This document shows positions 19,055-27,419 of a stretch of 34,758 nt of DNA, one piece after another (position 1 is the first letter of the stretch; every line of letters begins with the position of its first letter). The position numbers and the translations under genes were made by a program. The notes below the pieces were generated by a model that did not search any database, had not been told where the DNA came from, and worked only from the letters and a program-made list of their open reading frames with translations. The stretch covers positions 1 to 34,758 of the forward strand of contig NHNK02000026.1 in NCBI GenBank assembly GCA_002173415.2, written 5' to 3'. The DNA is from Marinomonas agarivorans (GTDB lineage: Bacteria > Pseudomonadota > Gammaproteobacteria > Pseudomonadales > Marinomonadaceae).

Positions 19055-22000
19055 ATGATTCCAAAACTGTCAGACATATCTCCTACCCAAACTAAATACC
19101 TAAATTTCCTTCAGCAGCTTGAGGCGGCAGGATTTGAAGGGGATATTCAACAGGATTATGCCAACCGTATTATTTCCTCAACAGACAATTCCATTTATCA
19201 GGTTTTACCACAAGGGGTGTTATACCCTAAATCCACAGACGACCTGATTAAGTTAACCAAACTTGCTTACCAAGAAGAGTTCAAAGGCATTGTGTTAAGC
19301 CCCCGTGGTGGTGGCACTGGTACCAATGCTCAATCATTAACAGATGGCCTAGTCGTTGATTTATCAAAATACATGAATAAGGTGTTAGAGATTAATGCCA
19401 AAGAAGGTTGGGCAAGAGTGCAAACTGGGGTCGTAAAAGATCAATTAAACGCTGCCGCTAAAGAACACAATTTGTTTTTTGCACCTGAATTGTCAACCAG
19501 TAATCGCGCCACCATTGGTGGCATGATCAATACTGACGCCAGTGGTCAAGGCTCTGTTGTTTATGGCAAAACTCGGGATCATGTGTTGGAGTTGAGCACT
19601 GTTTTACTTGATGGCAGTGTTTTACACTCAACACCTATTGACGACAATACTCTTGCCACTAAAAAACAAGCAGCAGGCTATACTGGCCATATCCATCGAG
19701 TTGTCGATAACGCATTTAAAGATAACCAGAATGAGATCGATACTGTATTCCCTAAACTAAACCGCTGCCTTACTGGCTATGATATCGCCCATATTCGTAC
19801 CGAAGACAATTTATTCGATATGAACGCCGTTCTTTGTGGTTCTGAGGGCACCTTAGGTTTTATTGTCGAGGCCAAAGTTAACCTATTACCAATTCCAAAA
19901 CATGCCATCTTGGTTAACGTTGCCTACGACAGTTTTGAATCATCATTACGTCACGCCAACCAGCTTTTATCCGCTGGTCCTACTTCAATAGAAACCATTG
20001 ATTCTTATGTCCTAAACTTAGCCAAAGAAGACAATATCTGGCAATCCGTTGCTCACCTATTCCCTGCTGAGACAAGTGTTCCGGTCGCTGGTGTTAATTT
20101 TGTCGAATACACAGGCAACAATTTAAAAGAATTGAAAGCCAAAGCCAAAGCACTAACAGATTTACTTACACACGAAGGCAATACCAGTGTTTTAGGTGTG
20201 GCAACAGCGGTCGGTCATGATGAGGTCAATAAGATTTGGGCGATGCGTAAAAAGTCTGTTGGCTTATTAGGCAATATGAAAGGCAACAGTCGCCCAGTTC
20301 CTTTTGTTGAAGATACTGCCGTACCGCCGGAAAAATTAGCCGATTACATCATGGAATTTCGCGCTCTATTAGACGCACACAAACTGCAATATGGCATGTT
20401 TGGTCATGTAGATGCCGGTGTTTTGCATGTTCGCCCTGCCCTAGATCTTAAGATCGCTAAAAATAAGAAATTGATTCGCAGCATTACCGACAGTGTGGTT
20501 GAGCTAACACAAAAGTATGATGGTTTACTTTGGGGAGAACATGGCAAAGGTGTACGTTCTGAATACGCACCTGAGTTTTTTGGCTCGTTTTACCCAGTCA
20601 TTCAGCAAATTAAAGCGGCTTTTGACCCACACAATCAACTTAATCCTAGTAAAATTGCAACACCACTGGAAGCCAATGTCGAGCTACTGAAAATAGACAA
20701 GGTGCCTTTACGTGGTCAATACGATCGCCAAATATCTAACAGCAATCGCGATCAATTTCAGGAAGGGTTATTCTGTAACGGTAATGGGGCTTGTTATAAC
20801 TTTGATCCAAATGATGCGATGTGTCCTTCTTGGAAAATTACCCGTGAGCGTAAACATTCACCAAAAGGCCGTGCCTCATTGATGAGAGAATGGCTCAGAA
20901 TGGTAAGTACTCAAGAAATAGACATTGTCGATTCCCGCAGCAAGATACATTCTGCTTCGTCTTTCTTACAGTTTTTCCCCAAATTTGTTCGTAGCACCAG
21001 AAAACAACGAGGCGAATACGACTTCTCCCATGAAGTTCATGAATCCATGATGGGATGCCTTGCTTGTAAGTCTTGTACCGGTCAATGCCCAATTAAAGTT
21101 GATGTGCCAGATTTTCGCGCCAAATTTTTAGAGCAATATTATTCGCGCTATTTCCGCCCATTACGCCATCACTTGATTGCTCGATTAGAGGGTATGTTGC
21201 CCTTGTTAGCTCGCTTCCCGAAAACCTACAACTGGTTTTTAGAAAAAGCATGGGTTAAGAGTTTCCTAAAGAACTATATTGGCTTAATTGATAGCCCTAC
21301 TCTTTCGACGTTAGACACAAAAAAAGAGTTTGATTTACGCAGTGTTCGCTTTGCCACACCCGATATACTGGATAAAGCTACGCCATACGATAGGCACAAA
21401 CTGGTGATCATAATACAAGATGCGTTTACCAGTCATTTTGAAACGCAGCTTGTGCTCGACACAATGGAGTTGCTATCCCGTTTGGGCTTCAATGCTTTCT
21501 TAGCGCCATATTTGCCTAATGGTAAACCTCAGCATGTGCATGGTTTCTTAAAATCTTTCGAAAAGACGGCCACAAAGCATTTAGACTTTCTGGAAAGTTT
21601 GGCTAAGTACAATATTCCTTTGGTGGGAATTGACCCTTCAATGACCATGACTTACCGCTCAGAATATTTAAAACTGTTTGCCGACAAACGCAAGGTGCCG
21701 CAAGTGCACTTATTGCAAGAATGGTTGGTCAAACAAAAAGACCATTTATCGACCCAGCCTTTTGCCTTAGAAGATAATACCTATCATTTGTTAGCCCATT
21801 GTACTGAGGCAACCAATGCTCCAGCCGCCATAAAAGACTGGCAAGAGACCTTCTCGTTACTTGGTTTATCGCTCAAGATAGAAAATGTTGGCTGTTGCGG
21901 CATGGCAGGTACTTATGGTCATGAAGCAGCAAACCTTGAAAACTCAAAAGGTATTTATGACTTATCTTGGTCAGCAAAGGTTCAAGACCCTGAACTGAAA

Positions 22001-22126
22001 GACCATATTGTAGCAACAGGCTATTCATGCCGTAGCCAAGTAAAACGTTTTGACCAACAGGATGTTTTGCATCCCTTACAGGCACTATTGAAGCACCTGA
22101 AAGAAACCGCAGAAATAGAGGTGTAA
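19055..22126 (+). CDS. ydiJ: FAD/4Fe-4S D-2-hydroxyglutarate dehydrogenase, YdiJ type
   Basis: This 1023-residue protein is collinear with E. coli YdiJ (1018 residues), a D-2-hydroxyglutarate dehydrogenase. The PCMH-type FAD domain has SPRGGGTGTNAQSL (about 85-98) and ELSTSNRATIGGMINTDASG (about 145-165). The FAD-oxidase C-terminal domain includes GMFGHVDAGVLHVRP and LWGEHGKG. Two cysteine-rich regions follow: CNGNGACYNF near 573, and CLACKSCTGQCP near 667, which is a classic 4Fe-4S binding pattern. The C-terminal CCG-type domain has GCCGMAGTYGHE near 946. It probably oxidises D-2-hydroxyglutarate made as a by-product of serine or lysine metabolism, delivering electrons to an unidentified acceptor. 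The spermidine-synthase-like gene follows after 57 bases. Confidence 0.95.
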   Translation: MIPKLSDISPTQTKYLNFLQQLEAAGFEGDIQQDYANRIISSTDNSIYQVLPQGVLYPKSTDDLIKLTKLAYQEEFKGIVLSPRGGGTGTNAQSLTDGLVVDLSKYMNKVLEINAKEGWARVQTGVVKDQLNAAAKEHNLFFAPELSTSNRATIGGMINTDASGQGSVVYGKTRDHVLELSTVLLDGSVLHSTPIDDNTLATKKQAAGYTGHIHRVVDNAFKDNQNEIDTVFPKLNRCLTGYDIAHIRTEDNLFDMNAVLCGSEGTLGFIVEAKVNLLPIPKHAILVNVAYDSFESSLRHANQLLSAGPTSIETIDSYVLNLAKEDNIWQSVAHLFPAETSVPVAGVNFVEYTGNNLKELKAKAKALTDLLTHEGNTSVLGVATAVGHDEVNKIWAMRKKSVGLLGNMKGNSRPVPFVEDTAVPPEKLADYIMEFRALLDAHKLQYGMFGHVDAGVLHVRPALDLKIAKNKKLIRSITDSVVELTQKYDGLLWGEHGKGVRSEYAPEFFGSFYPVIQQIKAAFDPHNQLNPSKIATPLEANVELLKIDKVPLRGQYDRQISNSNRDQFQEGLFCNGNGACYNFDPNDAMCPSWKITRERKHSPKGRASLMREWLRMVSTQEIDIVDSRSKIHSASSFLQFFPKFVRSTRKQRGEYDFSHEVHESMMGCLACKSCTGQCPIKVDVPDFRAKFLEQYYSRYFRPLRHHLIARLEGMLPLLARFPKTYNWFLEKAWVKSFLKNYIGLIDSPTLSTLDTKKEFDLRSVRFATPDILDKATPYDRHKLVIIIQDAFTSHFETQLVLDTMELLSRLGFNAFLAPYLPNGKPQHVHGFLKSFEKTATKHLDFLESLAKYNIPLVGIDPSMTMTYRSEYLKLFADKRKVPQVHLLQEWLVKQKDHLSTQPFALEDNTYHLLAHCTEATNAPAAIKDWQETFSLLGLSLKIENVGCCGMAGTYGHEAANLENSKGIYDLSWSAKVQDPELKDHIVATGYSCRSQVKRFDQQDVLHPLQALLKHLKETAEIEV

Positions 22127-22183
22127 TTGCAGTAGAAACTGAGCCGAGCGGCATCCAAAACTAACAAAGAATGTGGTAAGCGT

Positions 22184-22921
22184 ATGTCAGACCATCACCT
22201 CGTTTTTTACACAAAAGACGTTTTTGGCACGATAAAAGTGCTCGAAGATGGCAAATATCGCTTACTTTCTTTTGCTGAGGGCGATGAGCAAAGCCGAATA
22301 CAACTAGCAACTCCCACTATTTTACAGCATGAATACACCCAAGCCATGATGCTTGTTTTACTGTTTAGTCACCCTAAAAGACTCACTGTTTTAGGTGTAG
22401 GGGGTGGTTGCTTAATTAATTGTCTACATCAACATGTATCTGGGGTTCATATTACTGGGGTTGAATTGAGAGCAGATGTCATTGACATTGCCTATCGTTA
22501 CTTTAACTTAGCCAGATCAAAACGCATTCAAATTCTTGAGCAGGATGCGACCTCTTACCTCACAAACAAACAGAAAAAAGCCGATATTATTTTTACCGAT
22601 TTATACCATGCGACAGGTATGGAAGAAGCCGTTTTAAAGACAGATTTTCTAACGGATTGCGCTTCTCAATTAAAAGAGAATGGCTGGTTGGTGCTCAACT
22701 GTTGGGAAGGTCAGTACCATTATGATGATCTAATCACAAGATTACAGGCTCACTTTGTCGATATCCGTTATGTGAATACAGGCACAGCCAATCATGTGTT
22801 TTTAGCAGGCAAAATAAGCGATGACCAAAACGCCAAACAACTTAAACAAAAAGCCCAAAAACTCAGCAGTTCGTTGGGCTTTCCATTGACCAAATGGCTT
22901 AATCGTCTCGTTGTTTTATAG
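22184..22921 (+). CDS. Spermidine-synthase-like (SpeE fold) protein
   Basis: A 245-residue Rossmann-fold protein of the spermidine synthase/methyltransferase type. The nucleotide loop GVGGGCLIN lies near residue 71, followed by VELRADVID (acidic residue for the ribose), EQDATSYL and IIFTDLYHATGM. The last aligns with the catalytic Asp region of SpeE but lacks its DPxGP phrase. It is shorter than true SpeE (about 288) and may not make spermidine. It could be an aminopropyltransferase relative or a methyltransferase of unknown substrate. It is probably co-transcribed with ydiJ. Its stop lies two bases from the pgm stop on the other strand. Confidence 0.75.
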   Translation: MSDHHLVFYTKDVFGTIKVLEDGKYRLLSFAEGDEQSRIQLATPTILQHEYTQAMMLVLLFSHPKRLTVLGVGGGCLINCLHQHVSGVHITGVELRADVIDIAYRYFNLARSKRIQILEQDATSYLTNKQKKADIIFTDLYHATGMEEAVLKTDFLTDCASQLKENGWLVLNCWEGQYHYDDLITRLQAHFVDIRYVNTGTANHVFLAGKISDDQNAKQLKQKAQKLSSSLGFPLTKWLNRLVVL

Positions 22922-22923
22922 TC

Positions 22924-24582
22924 TTACTCAGCAGTAAAAATACGATTAATAATTTGTTTGGCATCCTGTTCTAGTTGCGCCAAATGCGTCTCAGAAACAA
23001 AGCTTTCCAAATAAATTTTATAAATATTTTCCGTCCCTGATGGCCTTGCGGCAAACCAACCATTTTGCGTTTCCATTTTTAATCCCCCAATACTTGCACC
23101 ATTACCTGGTGCCTTGGTAAGCGTTCTAATAATAGGGTCTCCCGCTAACGTTTTACTGTCGATAGCATTGATATCCATATTGGCAAATTTTACTTTATTG
23201 CTTGCCGTAGTGGGCACATCGATACGCTGATAATAAGGTTGACCATATTTCTCAACTAAGGCTTGGTAATGCTGGCTCGGTGTTTTGCCAGTAACAGCAA
23301 GAATTTCTGCTGCCAGCAACGCCAAAATAAAACCGTCTTTATCGGTCGTCCATACTTGGCCATTTTTACGCAAAAATGAAGCACCAGCACTTTCTTCACC
23401 ACCAAAGACGATTGCGCCTGAGAATAGCCCTTCCACATACCACTTAAAACCAACGGGGACTTCACATAACTCCCGTTCTAATCCAGCAACGACTCGATCA
23501 ATCATGGCACTGGAAACCAGTGTTTTACCAAACTGAGCCTTCTTTGACCATTCAGGCCTATGTTCTGCTAAGTAAGCAATCGCCACTGCTAAATAGGCAT
23601 TTGGGTTCATCAACCCCGCATCAGGACAAACGATGCCATGTCGATCATAGTCTGGATCATTTGCTACCGCGATATCAAAGTCTTGCTGCACTTTTAATAG
23701 GTTACCCATTGCATAAGATGATGAGCAATCCATCCGAATTCGACCATCTTTATCCAATGGCATAAAGGCAAAAGTAGGGTCTATTTTTTTATTCACTACT
23801 TCGATATTAAGGCCGTACTTTTCGGCAATAGGCTGCCAGTAATGAATGCCTGAGCCTCCCATTGGATCGACTCCAATTTTTACCCCAGCCTTGGCGATCG
23901 CTTGCATATCGATCACATTCTGTAAGTCATCCACATAATGCTCGATATAATCAAAATCTTGTTTTAAAGGAGAATGTGAAATAGCGTCTACCGGCAGTTT
24001 TTTTACGCCTTCTAAGGCGTTTTTTAGGTAGAAGTTTGCTTGCTTAGCAATCCAATCGGTGATGGCAGTATCAGCAGGACCACCCGCAATTGTGTTGTAT
24101 TTTATCCCTCCATCTTCTGGTGGATTATGGGAAGGCGTAATAACGATGCCATCGGCTTGCCTTTTTGCCTGATTACCGTCTGTTTCATTATGGGTGAGAA
24201 TGGCATGAGAGATAACAGGTGTGGGTATGTACTCGCCACTTTTTTCTACCTTCACCGTGATATTGTTAGCAAGTAAAACGCGAAGTACCGTCTGATAGGC
24301 CACATCGGATAAGGCGTGAGTGTCCTTACCTAAAAACAATGGCCCAGTAATACCAGCTTGTTGACGGTAATCAACGACGGCTTGAGCAATGGCAAGAATA
24401 TGATGTTCATTGAAGGTAGTATTCAGTGCGGTACCACGATGACCAGAAGTACCAAAGACAACGTTTTGCTCTGGGTAGAGCGAAATATCTGGTTGTTTGG
24501 AATGATAGGCTTCTATTAACTCAGTGACATCAATCAATGAGTCTAAAGAGGCAGGCTGCCCAGCTTGCGGGTGAATGGCCAT
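22924..24582 (-). CDS. pgm: Phosphoglucomutase (alpha-D-glucose phosphate-specific)
   Basis: Pgm interconverts glucose 1-phosphate and glucose 6-phosphate, feeding glycogen, trehalose and envelope sugar synthesis. At 552 residues it is the E. coli Pgm type (546). The phosphoserine loop is TPSHNPPEDGG with Ser151. The magnesium loop DPDYD has Asp309, Asp311 and Asp313. The sugar-specificity loop is GGEESAGASF, and the distal phosphate site is RPSGTENIYKIY near 515. The ATG at 24582 has AAGGAA 8 bases upstream. It is convergent with the SpeE-like gene and lies downstream of the KAS III-like gene with a 136-base gap. Confidence 0.96.
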   Translation of the reverse strand: MAIHPQAGQPASLDSLIDVTELIEAYHSKQPDISLYPEQNVVFGTSGHRGTALNTTFNEHHILAIAQAVVDYRQQAGITGPLFLGKDTHALSDVAYQTVLRVLLANNITVKVEKSGEYIPTPVISHAILTHNETDGNQAKRQADGIVITPSHNPPEDGGIKYNTIAGGPADTAITDWIAKQANFYLKNALEGVKKLPVDAISHSPLKQDFDYIEHYVDDLQNVIDMQAIAKAGVKIGVDPMGGSGIHYWQPIAEKYGLNIEVVNKKIDPTFAFMPLDKDGRIRMDCSSSYAMGNLLKVQQDFDIAVANDPDYDRHGIVCPDAGLMNPNAYLAVAIAYLAEHRPEWSKKAQFGKTLVSSAMIDRVVAGLERELCEVPVGFKWYVEGLFSGAIVFGGEESAGASFLRKNGQVWTTDKDGFILALLAAEILAVTGKTPSQHYQALVEKYGQPYYQRIDVPTTASNKVKFANMDINAIDSKTLAGDPIIRTLTKAPGNGASIGGLKMETQNGWFAARPSGTENIYKIYLESFVSETHLAQLEQDAKQIINRIFTAE

Positions 24583-24718
24583 GGTGACGTTCCTTATTAG
24601 CTTGCAATATCGTGTGCTAATAGTCGCCTATCTGCTTTGGCTTATCAACTTACTGTTGTTCGATACCCATTGTTTCTACATGGTTCGCGGTTTCTTCACT
24701 TATCGTTTTTTTGGATGC

Positions 24719-25840
24719 TTATCTTTTTCTTAAGACCAAGCTTCCTATTGAGTAACCAGCGCCGAAAGAACAAATCACACCAATATCATCACGTTCTAAA
24801 TCTTCATGATGTTGAGCAAAGGCAATAATTGACCCTGCTGATGCGGTGTTGGCAAAGGTATCGAGCACGATCGGCGCTTCATCTGCTGTGGCATCTCGAC
24901 CTAATAAGCGTTTGCTAATCAGCAAATTCATATTGATATTGGCTTGATGTAGCCACCAGCGTCGTAAAGAGCTAACGGAAATATCCAGTGCTGCTAAGTG
25001 ATCTTCGATATGTTGAGCGGCCATTGGGCAAACTTCTTTAAAAACTTTACGGCCGTTTTGATGGAAGAGTTTGTCATTCGCAAACGGGTCTTCATCCGTA
25101 ACGCGAGAGACATAACTAAAATTGGAACGAATATTATTAGAGTACGATGTCACACAGCGGCTGCTTAGCACTTCAAAACCGTGCGCGGAATTCCACGTTG
25201 ATTCTTGTTCCATAACGATAGCGGTAGCAACATCCCCAAAAATAAAGTGAGAGTCTCGGTCCATATAATTAATTTGTGGGGAAATAAGTTCTGGATTGAT
25301 AACCAAAGCACAACGAGCGCTGCCGGCTTTAATCGAATCGTGTGCCCTTTGCAAACCAAATGTGGCAGCCGAGCAGGCAACCAGCATATCAAACCCAAAA
25401 CCCTGAATCCCCAACTCTGCTTGAACTTCTATCGCGATTGCTGGATACGAGCGTTCAGTATACGCACATGACACAATGACCATATCAATATCAGCTGCAG
25501 TTTTATTTGCAGCTATAAGCGCTTTTTTAGCTGCTGCAACGGCCATTTGCGCCTGATGGGATAATTCATCATCAGCGCGAGGTGCTAATTTAGGGCGCAT
25601 TCTATCAATATCTAAAATGCCGTCTTTCACATAGGCATGGCGGCTTTTAATCCCTGAGGCTTTTTCAATAAATTCGGCACTTGAATAGGGTTTTTCTTCT
25701 AATGCTCCTGCTGCAATTTGCTCAGCGTTATCTTGATTATATCTTTGTGCCCACGCATTATAGCTATTAACCAGCTCTTCATTTGAAATACTATTTGGCG
25801 GCACCCAAAGGCCCACGCCGCTAATAATCACATTCCCCAT
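24719..25840 (-). CDS. Beta-ketoacyl-ACP synthase III-like (KAS III) enzyme
   Basis: A 373-residue thiolase-fold condensing enzyme, longer than housekeeping FabH (about 317) because of an insert around residues 30-85. The catalytic triad is intact: Cys156 in VACSAATFG, His298 in HQANIN and Asn331 in FANTASAG. The C-terminus has FGAGYSIGSLVL. It resembles the Pseudomonas PA3286-type enzyme, which I recall condenses a medium-chain acyl-CoA with malonyl-ACP and so shunts beta-oxidation intermediates into fatty acid synthesis. That assignment is from memory and not proven here. It is divergent from the patatin-like gene, which would release fatty acids. Confidence 0.9.
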   Translation of the reverse strand: MGNVIISGVGLWVPPNSISNEELVNSYNAWAQRYNQDNAEQIAAGALEEKPYSSAEFIEKASGIKSRHAYVKDGILDIDRMRPKLAPRADDELSHQAQMAVAAAKKALIAANKTAADIDMVIVSCAYTERSYPAIAIEVQAELGIQGFGFDMLVACSAATFGLQRAHDSIKAGSARCALVINPELISPQINYMDRDSHFIFGDVATAIVMEQESTWNSAHGFEVLSSRCVTSYSNNIRSNFSYVSRVTDEDPFANDKLFHQNGRKVFKEVCPMAAQHIEDHLAALDISVSSLRRWWLHQANINMNLLISKRLLGRDATADEAPIVLDTFANTASAGSIIAFAQHHEDLERDDIGVICSFGAGYSIGSLVLRKR

Positions 25841-25922
25841 TGATACCTACTCTATGCTACTTATTTTAACTGACATGTTTACGCTATATTGTCTCCTAGT
25901 TGCCGTTATTAGTCTATTTTCA

Positions 25923-25950
25923 GTTATAAAAAAAAGAAGAGATATATCAA
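25923..25950 (-). promoter_or_regulatory. Candidate promoter of the KAS III-like gene
   Basis: On the minus strand TTGATA (25950-25945) and TATAAC (25928-25923) are 16 bases apart. They match consensus at five of six and five of six positions respectively. The predicted start is near 25916, about 75 nt from the ATG. Confidence 0.45.
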
Positions 25951-26074
25951 AAATGTTATAATGATAAATAAAATACATTGACGCTAATCAGAGCAAATAA
26001 GGCGCGATTGCACCTATACACAGTGTTTTTTTCGTTCTATCGTTTAAGGTAGGTAATAGCAAAGGATGGTTGAT

Positions 26075-27214
26075 ATGAGAAACGATAATCGCATCGCACT
26101 AATTCTTTCTGGCGGTGGAGCAAGGGCAGCTTATCAAGTGGGTGTACTTTCAGCGATTGGTAAAATGTTACCGAAAAATACACCTCTTCCTTTCCCTATT
26201 TTATGCGGTACATCCGCTGGGGCATTGAATGCGGGAATGTTGGCGATCTATGCTGATAATTTCACCAAAGCCATTTCTAATCTTTCCTATGTTTGGCGCC
26301 ATTTAACCCCTGAAAGAGTGTATAAGACCAACTCACTTGCCATTCTTTCTTCTATAGGCAAAGTTGCTCTGTCTTTATTTCATGACGGCTACAATAAAAA
26401 TAGTCAACTTTCTTTACTGGATAATGCGCCTTTGCATCAATTGCTAAGGCAGCACCTTGATTTAAATCGAATCCAGACATCCATCGACAAGCAGTATCTT
26501 GATGCCCTTAGTATTACAGCAATGAGCTATACCACAGGTTTAACAACCAGTTTTTTTGAGGGCCAGTCAAATATTGAAAATTGGGAAAGAACTCGACAAA
26601 GAGGCATTCGCACTAAGTTAACCCATGACCATCTACTTGCTTCTAGTGCAATTCCTATTATTTTTCCCGCTAGGCAATTAGGAGATGATTTTTATGGTGA
26701 TGGCGCAATGCGACAGCAATCTCCTATTAGTCCGGCGCTACACCTTGGGGCTGATAAAATTATGGTTATTGGCGTTAGCGACAAGCGCGCAATCACGCCT
26801 TGGCACAAAGAAAAAATTGTCGCTCACTCACCTTCTATTGCCCAAATAACAGGCCAATTATTACACAGCGCCTTTATTGATAACTTTGAAACTGACATCG
26901 AACAACTAAAGCGAACTAACAGCTTGTCAGATCACAGCTCTACTACAACAGAAGGTCAAAAGATCAGCAAAATTGAGACCTTAATTATCTCGCCTTCAAT
27001 GGCTCTCGATGAAATAGGTTCGCAACATCTTTCTCAATTGCCTTGGAATATTCGCTCTCTTTTAGGTGCCACAGGCGCAACCCCAAAAGCAGGTGGCACG
27101 ACTGCTGCTAGTTATTTATTATTTACCTCAGACTACTGCCGTAGCCTAATTGAACTTGGCAAAAAAGACGCTAACTGGGAAAAAGATCGCATCCTTGATT
27201 TTCTCAATCTCTAG
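26075..27214 (+). CDS. Patatin-like phospholipase
   Basis: A patatin-fold lipid acyl hydrolase with a Ser-Asp dyad. The oxyanion loop is SGGGARAAYQ (about 12-21), the nucleophile is Ser47 in GTSAG, and Asp209 lies in GDGAMRQQSP. No signal peptide is present, so it is probably cytoplasmic or peripheral to the inner membrane, as with E. coli RssA-type members. I choose the second ATG (26075, 379 residues) because AAAGGA lies at a normal distance. The first ATG (26066) abuts that same ribosome-binding site. It is divergent from the KAS III-like gene, which suggests a shared role in lipid turnover. Confidence 0.9.
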   Translation: MRNDNRIALILSGGGARAAYQVGVLSAIGKMLPKNTPLPFPILCGTSAGALNAGMLAIYADNFTKAISNLSYVWRHLTPERVYKTNSLAILSSIGKVALSLFHDGYNKNSQLSLLDNAPLHQLLRQHLDLNRIQTSIDKQYLDALSITAMSYTTGLTTSFFEGQSNIENWERTRQRGIRTKLTHDHLLASSAIPIIFPARQLGDDFYGDGAMRQQSPISPALHLGADKIMVIGVSDKRAITPWHKEKIVAHSPSIAQITGQLLHSAFIDNFETDIEQLKRTNSLSDHSSTTTEGQKISKIETLIISPSMALDEIGSQHLSQLPWNIRSLLGATGATPKAGGTTAASYLLFTSDYCRSLIELGKKDANWEKDRILDFLNL

Positions 27215-27231
27215 AAAAATTACGCATAGCT

Positions 27232-27288
<57 letters not shown>

Positions 27289-27386
27289 AAGATTCATTCA
27301 CACTGTTCTGTGCACACATTGGTTATTCACTGACTAAAGCCTCTATTCCATTACCTTTATGTCATTAAGCTCTATTCTATTGCCCC

Positions 27387-27402
27387 CTATTTAATTAAAT
27401 AG
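27387..27402. repeat. 16-bp AT-rich perfect palindrome
   Basis: CTATTTAATTAAATAG is a perfect palindrome between the convergent patatin-like and sigma-54 activator genes, 18 bases past the activator stop. It lacks a GC stem or loop and a T-run, so it is not a standard terminator. Its purpose is unknown. Confidence 0.5.
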
Positions 27403-27419
27403 CCACTAATAAATAGCAG

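Noticed and set aside
22184-22921. Naming the SpeE-like gene speE
   Set aside because: It is shorter than SpeE and lacks the DPxGP phrase at the active site, so spermidine synthesis is not supported.
22922-22945. TTACT-CAGC-AGTAA as a terminator between the SpeE-like gene and pgm
   Set aside because: It has only five AT-rich pairs and overlaps the pgm coding end, so it is too weak to call.
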